NCBI RefSeq assembly: GCF_002157685.2
Contig: NZ_AP026738.1
Coordinates: 372,001-436,000, forward strand
DNA length: 64,000 nucleotides
Reading direction: 5' to 3'
Source: Comamonas thiooxydans
GTDB lineage: Bacteria > Pseudomonadota > Gammaproteobacteria > Burkholderiales > Burkholderiaceae_C
A program made the position numbers and the translations under genes. The first letter of the stretch is position 1. Each line of letters begins with the position of its first letter. The notes below the pieces were generated by a model. That model did not search any database, was not told the DNA's origin, and saw only the letters and a list, made by a program, of their open reading frames with translations. Shown here piece by piece: positions 1-16,867 of this stretch.

Positions 1-68
1 TCTCGGTCACCATCTTTGGCCGCGCAACTCCTGTGGAATTGGAATTCTCTCAAGTTGAGAAAACTTGA
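1..68 (+). CDS. nusG: NusG transcription factor, C-terminal end only (cut by window edge)
   Basis: The first 68 bases read in frame from base 3 as the last 21 residues of NusG, including the IFGRATPVELEFSQVEK tail typical of the KOW domain end, and stop at TGA 66-68. NusG binds RNA polymerase and modulates elongation, Rho termination and ribosome coupling. Its place directly upstream of rplK is the classical secE-nusG-rplKAJL-rpoBC order. Only the tail is visible, so nothing can be said about the rest of the protein. Confidence 0.93.
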   Translation, partial: SVTIFGRATPVELEFSQVEKT

Positions 69-83
69 GATTCGCAATAGAAT
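55..83 (+). promoter_or_regulatory. Candidate sigma-70 promoter for rplK-rplA
   Basis: A -35 box TTGAGA (55-60) and a -10 box TAGAAT (78-83) are separated by exactly 17 bases, each 5/6 to consensus. The -35 box lies in the nusG coding end. The expected start point, near 90, falls at the base of the nusG terminator hairpin, so a transcript begun here would lack part of the 5' arm. A second, weaker pair (TTGACT 101-106 and TAGAGT 125-130) lies inside and just after the hairpin. Confidence 0.5.
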
Positions 84-88
84 CTAGG

Positions 89-123
89 GCTTCGCATTTT
101 TTGACTCGATGCGAAGCTTTTTT
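89..123 (+). terminator. Rho-independent terminator after nusG
   Basis: GCTTCGCAT (89-97) pairs perfectly with ATGCGAAGC (109-117) and is followed by six T residues. It should end most transcription from the secE-nusG unit before the ribosomal protein genes. Confidence 0.85.
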
Positions 124-193
124 ATAGAGTCAGCAACCTCGGGGAGCTGTTTGCAGACATCGCAAATGGCGCTATACCCGTAAGGAGCTCAAC

Positions 194-625
194 ATGGCGA
201 AAAAAATCGTCGGCTTCATCAAGCTGCAAGTGCCAGCTGGTAAGGCCAATCCTTCTCCTCCCATTGGTCCTGCGCTGGGTCAGCGCGGCCTCAACATCAT
301 GGAATTCTGCAAGGCGTTCAACGCCCAGACCCAAGGTGTCGAGCCCGGCCTGCCTCTGCCCGTGGTGATCACGGCTTTTGCTGACAAGAGCTTCACGTTC
401 GTCATCAAGACTCCTCCCGCAACCGTTCTGATCAAGAAGGCTGTGAAGCTGGACAAGGGTTCTGCCAATCCTCTGAAGAACAAGGTCGGCAAGATCACGC
501 GTGCTCAGCTGGAAGAAATCGCCAAGACCAAGCTGAAGGACATGAACGCCGCTGACGTTGACGCTGCTGTGCGTACGCTGGCTGGTTCTGCCCGTTCGAT
601 GGGCGTGATCGTGGAGGGTGTGTAA
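194..625 (+). CDS. rplK: 50S ribosomal protein L11
   Basis: This 143-residue protein is the usual size for L11. It opens [23 protein letters not shown], with the proline-rich N-terminal RNA-binding segment [16 protein letters not shown] and a C-terminal domain that binds 23S rRNA helices 43/44 of the GTPase-associated centre. L11 is needed for factor-dependent GTP hydrolysis and for RelA activation. The start ATG follows the ribosome-binding site AAGGAG at about 181-186. The stop is directly abutted by the rplA start, so the two are translationally coupled as in most bacteria. Confidence 0.98.
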   Translation: MAKKIVGFIKLQVPAGKANPSPPIGPALGQRGLNIMEFCKAFNAQTQGVEPGLPLPVVITAFADKSFTFVIKTPPATVLIKKAVKLDKGSANPLKNKVGKITRAQLEEIAKTKLKDMNAADVDAAVRTLAGSARSMGVIVEGV

Positions 626-1321
<696 letters not shown>

Positions 1322-1548
1322 TTGCTAGAAATCGTCAGATGAGCTTTGCTCATCTGGTGTGGTGGGCTGCGGGAGTTGTTGCTCCTGCAGGTCATCCAAG
1401 ACCGTTGGTGTGATTTGATCACTTAATCACGAAGGCCAACGCAGATGGCGATCCCGCTGCAGATGGAATTTTTTCCTAAACAGTTGGTCGCTGCAACAAG
1501 AGCGTGTATGCAGGGCTTGCCTTGCATATGCATTTGAAGGAGTAGACC
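1322..1548 (+). promoter_or_regulatory. Structured rplA-rplJ intergenic leader (probable L10 leader)
   Basis: This 227-base gap precedes rplJ. It holds two clear hairpins without U tracts: CAGATGAGC (1336-1344) pairs with GCTCATCTG (1348-1356), and CTGCGGGAG (1367-1375) pairs with CTCCTGCAG (1382-1390) around a six-base loop. In E. coli this gap contains the rplJ promoter and the leader bound by the L10-L12 complex for translational autoregulation. The position and structure fit that role. The exact L10 site is not identified here. Confidence 0.55.
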
Positions 1549-2073
1549 TTGAGTCTTAATCGCAGTGAGAAAGAAGCGGTCATCAACGAAGTGACCAGCC
1601 TCGCCGCTAAAGCTCAAACGCTTGTGATCGCGGAATACCGTGGCATCACGGTCGCCGACATGACCAAACTGCGTGCCGATGCTCGCAGCAAGGGTGTGAG
1701 CCTGAGCGTGTTGAAGAACACCCTGGCCCGCCGTGCTGTTGCCGGTAGCGCGTTTGACGTGGTGGCTGACCAGATGACTGGTCCCCTGATCTATGGCTTC
1801 TCTGAAGACGCAGTGGCTGCCGCCAAGGTGGTGGCCGACTTCGCGAAGACCAACGACAAGTTGGTGATTCGCGGTGGTGCGTTCGGAGGCAAGGCCCTGG
1901 ACATCGACGGCGTTAAGCAACTGGCAAACATCCCCTCCAAGGAAGTACTGCTCGCACAACTGTGCGGCTTGCTCATGTCGCCTATCTCGCGTACAGCCGT
2001 TGTGCTGGGCGCTCTGGCGGCCAAGAAGGGCGAAGGCTCTGCCGAAGCGGCAACAGAAACAGCCGCAGCCTGA
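1549..2073 (+). CDS. rplJ: 50S ribosomal protein L10
   Basis: This 174-residue protein is L10, the base of the ribosomal stalk, which anchors L7/L12 dimers and contacts L11 and 23S rRNA. The N-terminal globular domain contains [18 protein letters not shown] and the conserved LKNTLARRA. The C-terminal part is the L12-binding helix region. The start is TTG at 1549, chosen because GAAGGAG sits seven bases upstream and no suitable ATG exists in frame. It is followed by rplL after 36 bases. Confidence 0.97.
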   Translation: MSLNRSEKEAVINEVTSLAAKAQTLVIAEYRGITVADMTKLRADARSKGVSLSVLKNTLARRAVAGSAFDVVADQMTGPLIYGFSEDAVAAAKVVADFAKTNDKLVIRGGAFGGKALDIDGVKQLANIPSKEVLLAQLCGLLMSPISRTAVVLGALAAKKGEGSAEAATETAAA

Positions 2074-2109
2074 GTGCTCGGCAAAACCAACCAATTTTAG
2101 GAAATCAAA

Positions 2110-2487
2110 ATGGCATTCGATAAAGACGCATTCCTGACCGCCCTGGACAGCATGACTGTTCTGGAACTGAACGACCTGGTCAAGGCTATTGAAGAGAAGT
2201 TTGGCGTGTCCGCCGCTGCTATGGCTGCTCCCGCTGCTGGCGGCGCTGCTGGTGGCGCTGCTGCTGCTGAAGAAAAGACCGAATTCAACGTGGTGCTGAC
2301 CGAAGCTGGCGCCAACAAGGTGTCCGTGATTAAGGCTGTGCGCGAAATCACCGGCCTGGGTCTGAAGGAAGCCAAGGATCTGGTCGACGGCGCTCCCAAG
2401 ACCGTGAAGGAAGCCGCTCCCAAGGCTGACGCTGAAGCCGCTGTGAAGAAGCTGGTTGAAGCCGGTGCTAAGGCTGAACTGAAGTAA
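2110..2487 (+). CDS. rplL: 50S ribosomal protein L7/L12
   Basis: The 125-residue acidic protein has the three expected parts. There is an N-terminal dimerization helix (residues about 1-35), an Ala/Gly-rich hinge (about 36-55) and a C-terminal factor-binding domain with [15 protein letters not shown]. It is present in several copies on the ribosomal stalk and recruits translational GTPases. The ribosome-binding site TAGGAAA precedes the ATG. Downstream hairpins before rpoB probably lower RNA polymerase subunit synthesis relative to L12. Confidence 0.98.
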   Translation: MAFDKDAFLTALDSMTVLELNDLVKAIEEKFGVSAAAMAAPAAGGAAGGAAAAEEKTEFNVVLTEAGANKVSVIKAVREITGLGLKEAKDLVDGAPKTVKEAAPKADAEAAVKKLVEAGAKAELK

Positions 2488-2499
2488 TTCAGTGAAATC

Positions 2500-2535
2500 A
2501 AGGGCTGGAGACTCGTAAAAGGGTCTCCAGCCTTT
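2500..2535 (+). terminator. Attenuator-like hairpin between rplL and rpoB
   Basis: AAGGGCTGGAGAC (2500-2512) pairs along its full length with GTCTCCAGCCTTT (2523-2535), with a ten-base loop. Only a short T run follows. It sits where E. coli has the rplL-rpoB partial terminator, so partial read-through into rpoB is likely. Confidence 0.7.
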
Positions 2536-2568
2536 GGCGCTTGTGGAGTGCGCTTAAAGAACACACCA

Positions 2569-2599
2569 GAAAGCAGGTTTCCTAGGGAGTCTGCTTTTT
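2569..2599 (+). terminator. Second weak terminator-like hairpin upstream of rpoB
   Basis: AAAGCAG (2570-2576) pairs with CTGCTTT (2591-2597), with a 14-base loop and a run of five T residues overlapping the 3' arm. It is weaker than the hairpin at 2500-2535. It may add to attenuation or be an mRNA processing site. Confidence 0.4.
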
Positions 2600-2761
2600 A
2601 GTGTCTTCTGACAATCCGACAGCAGAAGATGCCTTGGTTCGGGCGATGTGCAACGCATCGCCGTCAGCCATGGTTGGTAGTGGCCAACCGCCAAGCCCGC
2701 AGGAGAACCCTGTGGGGCAGTCGTCGCAGACCCAGGACTCATGTCTTTGCCCGGAGATCTC

Positions 2762-6874
<4,113 letters not shown>

Positions 6875-6913
6875 GCCCTATTAAACAGAGAGCTGCAACC
6901 GCTTTAAAACAAA

Positions 6914-6953
6914 GGATTTGCGCTTGGTTCGTTGCTGAAACCAAGGCAAATCC
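6914..6953 (+). other. Long two-part hairpin in the rpoB-rpoC spacer
   Basis: GGATTTGC (6914-6921) pairs with GCAAATCC (6946-6953), and inside it CTTGGTT (6923-6929) pairs with AACCAAG (6939-6945). Together they form a stem of 15 base pairs with a single bulged G. No T run follows, so it is unlikely to terminate. RNase III-type processing or mRNA stabilisation is a reasonable inference. Confidence 0.6.
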
Positions 6954-6995
6954 AGCGGTGGCTGCAATGATTTTTGACGAAAAGGAAAGAGTTAC

Positions 6996-11219
<4,224 letters not shown>

Positions 11220-11272
11220 GCATGGCACTGGGCCGCGGCCGGCAACGGCTGCGGTTCGCTGCTGATGCACCG

Positions 11273-11309
11273 CGCTCCCGCTCTGCCTTGTGCAGACGGG
11301 AGCGTTTTT
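11273..11309 (+). terminator. Rho-independent terminator after rpoC
   Basis: CGCTCCCG pairs with CGGGAGCG, with an inner stem TCTGC/GCAGA around a CTTGT loop, followed by five T residues. It closes the large ribosomal protein/RNA polymerase transcription unit. Confidence 0.92.
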
Positions 11310-11426
11310 CATTGATCAAGACACGACTTGCGCAAGCTCGGATCAGACCTGGCGTTTTCTCGATAGAAATGCCCGCTGTGCATCCTGGTCTGCGTCGGTT
11401 CTACAAGATTTTCAGGTCTGCTCTTC

Positions 11427-12812
11427 ATGACTTCCAAGCCTTCCCAACCCAAGAACGCCGCCGCAGGTGCTGCCGTGCCCAACGCTCCTGCCCTGTGGCA
11501 ACAGCTGGATGCAGTGGCCAAGGCCTTGCACGGCATCCTGGGTGGTCAGTCCAGCAAGGCTGTGCTGGCGCAGGTGCCGCAGCGCTTGCGTCCGGGAGTG
11601 CAGGCCTTGCTGTTCCAGGTGCTGCGCAATCTGGGGCGTGCCCAGGCGCTGCAAAAGCAGCTGGCACCGCGCGCACCGGCCCCCAAGGTCAGTGCCTTGC
11701 TGAGCACAGCACTGGCTCTGGCCTGGGATGAGGCGCAAGCCCCTTACCCGCCCTTCACCCTGGTCAACCAGGCCGTGGAAGCCGCCAAGAACGGCGCGGC
11801 ACGCGCGCAGTCCGGCTTTATCAACGCCTGCCTGCGCCGCTTTCTGCGCGAGCGCGATGCCCTGGTGGGCGCGACCGACAACGATCCCGTGGCCGTCTGG
11901 AATCACCCTGCATGGTGGATTGCCCGGCTCAAAAAAGACCATCCCCAGGATTGGCAGGCCATCCTGGCGGCCAACAACGCCCAGCCGCCCATGACGCTGC
12001 GGGTGAATGCACAGAAAAGCACTCCAGCCCAGTATCAGAAGGCGCTGGAAGCCATGAATCTGAAAGCGACCGCAGTCGCCGAATGCGGTCTGCAGCTGGA
12101 GCAGGCGGTTCCAGTGCAGGAGCTGCCGCAGTTTGAAGAAGGTTGGGCCTCGGTGCAGGACGGCGCGGCACAGGCTGCTGCACCGCTACTGCTGGCTGGC
12201 TTGCCCCAGCCCCAGGGCCGCCCGCTGCGCGTGCTGGATGCCTGTGCTGCGCCCGGCGGCAAGACTGCCCATCTGCTCGAGCGCGCCGCGCCCGGCAGCA
12301 TCGAAGTCACGGCCCTGGAGATCGACCCCGAGCGGGCTCGCCGCATCGGTGAAACCCTGTCGCGTCTGGGCCTGAGGGCCAAGGTGCTGGTGGCCGATGC
12401 GTCCGCGCCCCAGGCGTGGTTCGAATCGCAATGTGGCGCTCAGCTCTTCGATGCGATCTTGCTCGATGCGCCTTGCACGGCATCTGGCATTGTGCGTCGC
12501 CAGCCCGATGTGCGCTGGCTGCGCCGTGAGAGCGATGTGGCCCAGCTGGCAGACATCCAGTCCAGGCTGCTCGATACCCTGTGGCCGTTGCTGCAGCCCG
12601 GCGGTCGCATGGTCTATTGCACCTGCTCGGTCTTCAAGGCCGAGGGCGATGCCCAGATGCAAGCGTTTCTTGCACGCAACACTACGGCGGCCAGCTTGCC
12701 TGCTCCGGGTCATTTAATTCCCGGCAAAGCTGCCAAACACGATTCCGTGGCAGACAATCCTCTGGGTGACCACGACGGCTTTTTTTACGCTCTGCTGGAA
12801 AAATTGCGCTAA
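11427..12812 (+). CDS. rsmB: 16S rRNA (cytosine-967-C5)-methyltransferase RsmB
   Basis: The 461-residue protein has the RsmB layout. An N-terminal NusB-like RNA-binding domain (about 20-160, with FTLVNQAVEAAK and RAQSGFINACLRR) precedes a Rossmann methyltransferase domain with the SAM loop DACAAPGGKTAHL. Motif IV DAPCTASG holds Cys350 and motif VI YCTCSVF holds the expected nucleophile Cys400. It transfers a methyl group from SAM to C967 of 16S rRNA. It leads a rsmB-DUF4390-ntrY-ntrX block common in this family of bacteria. A weak ribosome-binding site precedes the ATG. Confidence 0.95.
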   Translation: MTSKPSQPKNAAAGAAVPNAPALWQQLDAVAKALHGILGGQSSKAVLAQVPQRLRPGVQALLFQVLRNLGRAQALQKQLAPRAPAPKVSALLSTALALAWDEAQAPYPPFTLVNQAVEAAKNGAARAQSGFINACLRRFLRERDALVGATDNDPVAVWNHPAWWIARLKKDHPQDWQAILAANNAQPPMTLRVNAQKSTPAQYQKALEAMNLKATAVAECGLQLEQAVPVQELPQFEEGWASVQDGAAQAAAPLLLAGLPQPQGRPLRVLDACAAPGGKTAHLLERAAPGSIEVTALEIDPERARRIGETLSRLGLRAKVLVADASAPQAWFESQCGAQLFDAILLDAPCTASGIVRRQPDVRWLRRESDVAQLADIQSRLLDTLWPLLQPGGRMVYCTCSVFKAEGDAQMQAFLARNTTAASLPAPGHLIPGKAAKHDSVADNPLGDHDGFFYALLEKLR

Positions 12813-12828
12813 CGCTGTAGCGGGGGCC

Positions 12829-13425
12829 TTGCGGCGTGCGGCCCGTGCAGCTGCGCTGGTGCTGGCACTGACCCTGAGTTTCGTGCTGGCCCGGGCCGAT
12901 ACCGTGCCGCCGGATATCAGTTCCATGCAGGTCACACGTACCGACGAGGGGGTGTTTCTCTCGGCCAATCTGCAGTTCGAGCTGCCCGGTCAGGTTGAAG
13001 ATGCCCTGCGCCAGGGCATTCCCATGTATTTCATTGCCGAGGCTCAGGTGCAGCGCGAGCGCTGGTACTGGTCCGATCAGCAATTGGGCGTCGCCACCCG
13101 CTATTACCGCATCACGCACCAGCCGCTGACCAGGCGCTGGCGTTTGCATATCTCCAATTCCGCCTTCACCGGCGGCAGCGGTACCGGACTGGCGCTGGGC
13201 CAGTCCTACGAGCAGCTGGAGGATGCCATCGCAGCCATTCAACGCATTTACCGCTGGAAGATTCTGGAGTCAGGCCAGCTCGGCTCGACCTCCGGCGTCT
13301 TGGTGCAACTGCGCTTTCGCGTAGATCTGTCGTCCCTGCCCAGACCTTTACAGATTGGGGCTCTGGGGCGCTCGGGCTGGAATCTGCAACTGTCGCGCAC
13401 GCAGACGCTGGAGGCCGCTCCCTGA
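12829..13425 (+). CDS. DUF4390 family secreted protein
   Basis: This is a protein of about 198 residues with a signal peptide (RRAARAAALVLALTLSFVLARA) followed by a beta-rich domain. It resembles the DUF4390 family, which is regularly encoded next to NtrY-like kinases in Burkholderiales. The function is unknown. A periplasmic partner of the adjacent sensor is plausible but is inference. TTG 12829 is preferred because it starts exactly at the signal peptide. A GTG at 12766 would add 21 residues that overlap rsmB. The stop overlaps the ntrY start as TGATG, implying coupled translation. Confidence 0.8.
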   Translation: MRRAARAAALVLALTLSFVLARADTVPPDISSMQVTRTDEGVFLSANLQFELPGQVEDALRQGIPMYFIAEAQVQRERWYWSDQQLGVATRYYRITHQPLTRRWRLHISNSAFTGGSGTGLALGQSYEQLEDAIAAIQRIYRWKILESGQLGSTSGVLVQLRFRVDLSSLPRPLQIGALGRSGWNLQLSRTQTLEAAP

Positions 13426-15746
13426 TGGCTGACATCAAGCTCCCGGACGGCGACGCCGGCGGCTCCTCTGCCGCGCGCTGGTCGCGCGCCACGCGCTGGG
13501 CCGTTGGCACGGGCGTGGCGCTGATGGTGGTGGTTGGGGTGCTGCTGCTGTTCCTGCTGACCCTGGCCACGAATAACCGGCTGGCCTATGAGCGCAACTA
13601 CAACTGGCTGTTTGCCGCCAATGTCGTTGTGGCCGGATTGCTGCTGCTGGTGCTGTTCTGGGGCGGCTTGCGCCTGGCTCTGAGGCTCAGGCGCGGGCGT
13701 TTTGGCAGCAAGCTGTTGCTCAAGCTGGCGGGCATCTTCACCTTGGTGGGTTTGTTGCCGGGCTTGTTGATCTATGTGGTGTCCTACCAGTTTGTTTCGC
13801 GCTCGATAGAGAGCTGGTTTGACGTCAAGGTCGAGGGAGCCCTGTCTGCGGGCGTGAGCCTGGCCAGTGCCACGCTGGATACCGTGGCCAATGACATGGC
13901 CAACAACACGCGCACGGCAGGCCTTCAGCTCTCGCAGACTTCGGATGCAGGGGCGGCACTGATGCTGGAGCGCATCCGAGATCAGATCGGTGCCTCCGAT
14001 GTAGTGCTCTGGAATGCATCAGGCAAGGCCATTGCCAGTGCCGGTCAGTCTCAATTCAGCCTGGCGCCGGAGCGGCCCAACACCCAGCTGCTGCGCAGCT
14101 TGAGGGAGCAGGGCGGTCAGCGTGCCGTGGCCAGCATCGAAGGCCTGGATGATGCCGGCGACGTGCCTGCCGATCAGGCCGCGGCCAACGCCAAGGTGCG
14201 CACACTGGCGCTGGTGCCCAGCTCGGCCGTGAATCTGTTGGAGGAGGCGCGTTATCTGCAGGCCACGATTCCCCTGCCGCAAGCCCTGGTCAGCAATGCC
14301 CTGGCCGTGCAGGAGGCCAATCGCGAGTATCAGGAGCGAGCACTTGCTCGTGGTGGATTGCAGCGCATGTATATCGGCACTCTGACGCTGGCGCTCTTTC
14401 TGGCCGTGTTTGGGGCCGTGGTGCTGGCCGTGGTGCTGGGCAACCAACTGGCCAAGCCCTTGTTGTTGCTGGCCCAGGGCATGCGCGATGTGGCGCGTGG
14501 CGATCTGCGTCCCAAGCCTGCGCTGCAGAGCAAGGACGAGATTGGCGGGCTGACGCGCTCTTTTGCCGTCATGACCCAGCAACTGGCCGATGCACGCTCC
14601 GACGCCAACCGCAATCTGCTGCAACTCGATGCGGCGCGCAGCAATCTGCAGACCATTCTGGACAACCTTACTTCGGGCGTCATCGTGCTCGATCGCTCCG
14701 GGCGCATCGTCCTCAGCAATCCCGGTGCAACACGCATTCTGCGTGCGCCCATGGCGGTGTTCCAGGGCAAGCGCCTGCGCGATGTCTCGGGTTTGCAGGA
14801 CTTTGCGCGCGTGGTGCAGGAGCAGTTCGAGATCTTTCTCGGCGATGCTTCGGCCGAGCAGGGGCGTGATCGCTGGCAGCAGGTCTATGAGCTGGACGCG
14901 GGCAACGGCAACGGCGATGTGGTGCACAACACCACCAGCCTGGTCATGCGCGGTGCGGAGCTGCCCGACGACCAGCGCCTGCTGGTGTTTGACGACATCT
15001 CGGAGATCGTCTCTGCCCAGCGCGCACAGGCCTGGGGCGAGGTGGCGCGCCGCGTGGCGCATGAGATCAAGAATCCGCTGACGCCGATTCAGCTGTCTGC
15101 CGAGCGTCTGGCGATGAAGCTGACCGACAAGCTGCAGCCTGCGGAGCAGGCGCTGCTGGCCAAATCCGTGAAGACTATCGTCGATCAGGTGGGGGCCATG
15201 AAGCGTCTGGTTGATGAGTTTCGTGAATACGCACGTTTGCCGGCTGCCAATCTGCAAGCGCTGGATCTGAATGCACTGGTCGCTGAGGTGCTGCAGCTCT
15301 ATGGCGAAGAGAATGCGGCAGTGCGTGTGGAGGCATCGCTCGACGAAGCCTGTCCGCTGATTCAGGGCGATAGCCAGCAATTGCGTCAGGTCATCCACAA
15401 TCTTTTGCAAAATGCGCAAGATTCCACGGCGCAAAGAGCGCAGGAAACAGGGCAGACTCCAGGATCCGTCACCATCGAAACCCGCTGGATGGACACGGCC
15501 CAGCGTGTACGCCTGAGCATCAGCGACAGTGGCACAGGTTTTGCTCCCAATATTCTTCAAAGAGCCTTCGAGCCCTATGTGACCACCAAATCTCGCGGCA
15601 CAGGCCTGGGTTTGGCCGTGGTCAAAAAAATCGCCGACGAGCATGGCGCAAGAGTGGACCTGGGTAATCGAGAGGAAGACGGGGTAGTGCAAGGCGCGCG
15701 AGTGTCGCTATCATTTGTACCTAACGACCGTGCGGGGACGGCTTGA
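13425..15746 (+). CDS. ntrY: NtrY-like sensor histidine kinase
   Basis: The 773-residue membrane kinase has three N-terminal hydrophobic segments in about residues 25-125. A periplasmic region and another membrane helix (about 305-340) follow, then HAMP (MRDVARGDLRPKP), a PAS domain (NLTSGVIVLDRSG), HisKA with VAHEIKNPLTP (phosphoacceptor His546) and HATPase_c (N box IHNLLQNAQD, G boxes DSGTGFAP and GTGLGLAVVKK). NtrY proteins sense nitrogen or envelope/redox state and phosphorylate NtrX. Its partner regulator follows after 39 bases. The signal it senses cannot be read from the sequence. Confidence 0.92.
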   Translation: MADIKLPDGDAGGSSAARWSRATRWAVGTGVALMVVVGVLLLFLLTLATNNRLAYERNYNWLFAANVVVAGLLLLVLFWGGLRLALRLRRGRFGSKLLLKLAGIFTLVGLLPGLLIYVVSYQFVSRSIESWFDVKVEGALSAGVSLASATLDTVANDMANNTRTAGLQLSQTSDAGAALMLERIRDQIGASDVVLWNASGKAIASAGQSQFSLAPERPNTQLLRSLREQGGQRAVASIEGLDDAGDVPADQAAANAKVRTLALVPSSAVNLLEEARYLQATIPLPQALVSNALAVQEANREYQERALARGGLQRMYIGTLTLALFLAVFGAVVLAVVLGNQLAKPLLLLAQGMRDVARGDLRPKPALQSKDEIGGLTRSFAVMTQQLADARSDANRNLLQLDAARSNLQTILDNLTSGVIVLDRSGRIVLSNPGATRILRAPMAVFQGKRLRDVSGLQDFARVVQEQFEIFLGDASAEQGRDRWQQVYELDAGNGNGDVVHNTTSLVMRGAELPDDQRLLVFDDISEIVSAQRAQAWGEVARRVAHEIKNPLTPIQLSAERLAMKLTDKLQPAEQALLAKSVKTIVDQVGAMKRLVDEFREYARLPAANLQALDLNALVAEVLQLYGEENAAVRVEASLDEACPLIQGDSQQLRQVIHNLLQNAQDSTAQRAQETGQTPGSVTIETRWMDTAQRVRLSISDSGTGFAPNILQRAFEPYVTTKSRGTGLGLAVVKKIADEHGARVDLGNREEDGVVQGARVSLSFVPNDRAGTA

Positions 15747-15785
15747 TCCCGTTCCGCACAAGGCATAGCAACAGGCTTTAGACAC

Positions 15786-16451
15786 ATGGCAAACATACTA
15801 GTGGTCGACGACGAACTGGGGATCCGGGATTTGTTGTCGGAAATCCTCAACGACGAAGGTCATAGTGTGGACGTGGCGGAGAACGCCACGCAGGCACGCG
15901 TATCCAGGGCAACACACAACTACGATCTGGTGCTGCTGGACATCTGGATGCCGGACACCGATGGCGTCACTCTGCTCAAGGAGTGGGCCACGGCCGGTCA
16001 GCTCACCATGCCCGTCATCATGATGAGCGGTCATGCGACCATCGAAACGGCCGTCGAGGCAACGCGCATCGGTGCACTGTCATTCCTCGAAAAGCCCATC
16101 ACCATGCAGAAGCTGCTCAAGGCGGTGGAGCAGGGGCTGGCGCGCAGCACGGCCAGCCAGGGCTCGGAAACTGCAGCGCATGCCAGCAACGGCACGGCGC
16201 CATCGGCCGTGGTCAGCATCACGGCCCAGGCGGCGGAAGACAATCTGCCCAATTCGCACCAGGGCTTCGATCTCGACCGTCCCTTGCGAGAGGCGCGCGA
16301 CGGCTTTGAAAAAGCCTATTTCGAATTCCACCTGGCCCGCGAAGGCGGCTCCATGACACGCGTGGCCGAGAAGACCGGCCTTGAGCGTACCCATCTGTAT
16401 CGCAAGCTGCGCCAACTGGGCGTGGACCTTGGACGCAATCGCCGCGGATAA
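15786..16451 (+). CDS. NtrX-like response regulator without AAA+ domain
   Basis: The 221-residue protein has a receiver domain (residues 1-120, acidic pocket Asp8/Asp9, phosphoacceptor Asp52 in LVLLDIWMPD, conserved Lys in FLEKPIT). A low-complexity Ala/Ser/Thr linker follows, then a C-terminal Fis-type helix-turn-helix (TRVAEKTGLERTHLYRKLRQLGVDL). Canonical NtrX is about 450-480 residues with a sigma-54 AAA+ ATPase between these parts. Here that domain is absent with no frameshift, so the protein probably acts by binding DNA without activating sigma-54. It pairs with the NtrY-like kinase upstream. Confidence 0.9.
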   Translation: MANILVVDDELGIRDLLSEILNDEGHSVDVAENATQARVSRATHNYDLVLLDIWMPDTDGVTLLKEWATAGQLTMPVIMMSGHATIETAVEATRIGALSFLEKPITMQKLLKAVEQGLARSTASQGSETAAHASNGTAPSAVVSITAQAAEDNLPNSHQGFDLDRPLREARDGFEKAYFEFHLAREGGSMTRVAEKTGLERTHLYRKLRQLGVDLGRNRRG

Positions 16452-16497
16452 TTGCCAAAAAATTCGCAGTTTTCGATTTGGGCTCCAAAAGTGTGCC

Positions 16498-16503
16498 TAT
16501 AAT
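16498..16503 (+). promoter_or_regulatory. -10 box of the first tRNA-Phe gene
   Basis: A perfect TATAAT is followed by an intergenic stretch shared with the second tRNA-Phe copy (CCTATAATCGTSGCTTC). The -35 region is weak, with TTGGGC at 16479-16484 at short spacing. Confidence 0.55.
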
Positions 16504-16535
16504 CGTGGCTTCGGCACTCAAGGGTGTTGATGAAA

Positions 16536-16611
16536 GGCCCGGTAGCTCAGTCGGTAGAGCAGAGGATTGAAAATCCTTGTGTCGGCGGTTCGATTCCGTC
16601 CCAGGCCACCA
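16536..16611 (+). tRNA. tRNA-Phe (GAA), copy 1
   Basis: The 76-base cloverleaf includes the encoded CCA. D arm GCTC...GAGC, anticodon stem GAGGA/TCCTT with loop TTGAAAA (anticodon GAA), and T arm GGCGG TTCGATT CCGTC are all present. The acceptor stem GGCCCGG/CCAGGCC contains one C5-A68 mismatch. It is identical to the copy 250 bases downstream. Confidence 0.97.
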
Positions 16612-16616
16612 GATTC

Positions 16617-16649
16617 AAAGCCCTGGATCAGCAATGATCCAGGGCTTTT
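16617..16649 (+). terminator. Terminator after tRNA-Phe copy 1
   Basis: AAAGCCCTGGATCA pairs with TGATCCAGGGCTTT around a GCAA loop and ends in four T residues, directly after the tRNA. It should work in both directions. Confidence 0.88.
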
Positions 16650-16744
16650 CTGCATCCGGGCCTACTACTTTTCGGTGGCATAGCAGGCCGGCGAATGCTT
16701 TGGGCTGGAATGCCCAGGCGGGACGGGATGCAGAAAAATAGGCC

Positions 16745-16750
16745 TATAAT
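16745..16750 (+). promoter_or_regulatory. -10 box of the second tRNA-Phe gene
   Basis: A perfect TATAAT in the same context as the first copy indicates that the second tRNA has its own promoter. No good -35 hexamer is seen at standard spacing. Confidence 0.55.
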
Positions 16751-16785
16751 CGTCGCTTCAGCAAATTCAAGTTGCTGGACAGCAA

Positions 16786-16861
16786 GGCCCGGTAGCTCAG
16801 TCGGTAGAGCAGAGGATTGAAAATCCTTGTGTCGGCGGTTCGATTCCGTCCCAGGCCACCA
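16786..16861 (+). tRNA. tRNA-Phe (GAA), copy 2
   Basis: The sequence is identical over all 76 bases to the copy at 16536, including the GAA anticodon, the encoded CCA and the C5-A68 acceptor mismatch. It has a separate -10 box upstream and a separate terminator downstream. Confidence 0.97.
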
Positions 16862-16867
16862 AACATC

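Noticed and set aside
2741..2761. ATG 2741 as the rpoB start
   Set aside because: It has AGGA upstream but adds MSLPGDL before the conserved [13 protein letters not shown] start, which has its own GGAG.
16536..16861. The two tRNA-Phe units as a possible short CRISPR-like array
   Set aside because: There are only two copies, each unit is a complete cloverleaf with its own terminator, and no cas genes are nearby.
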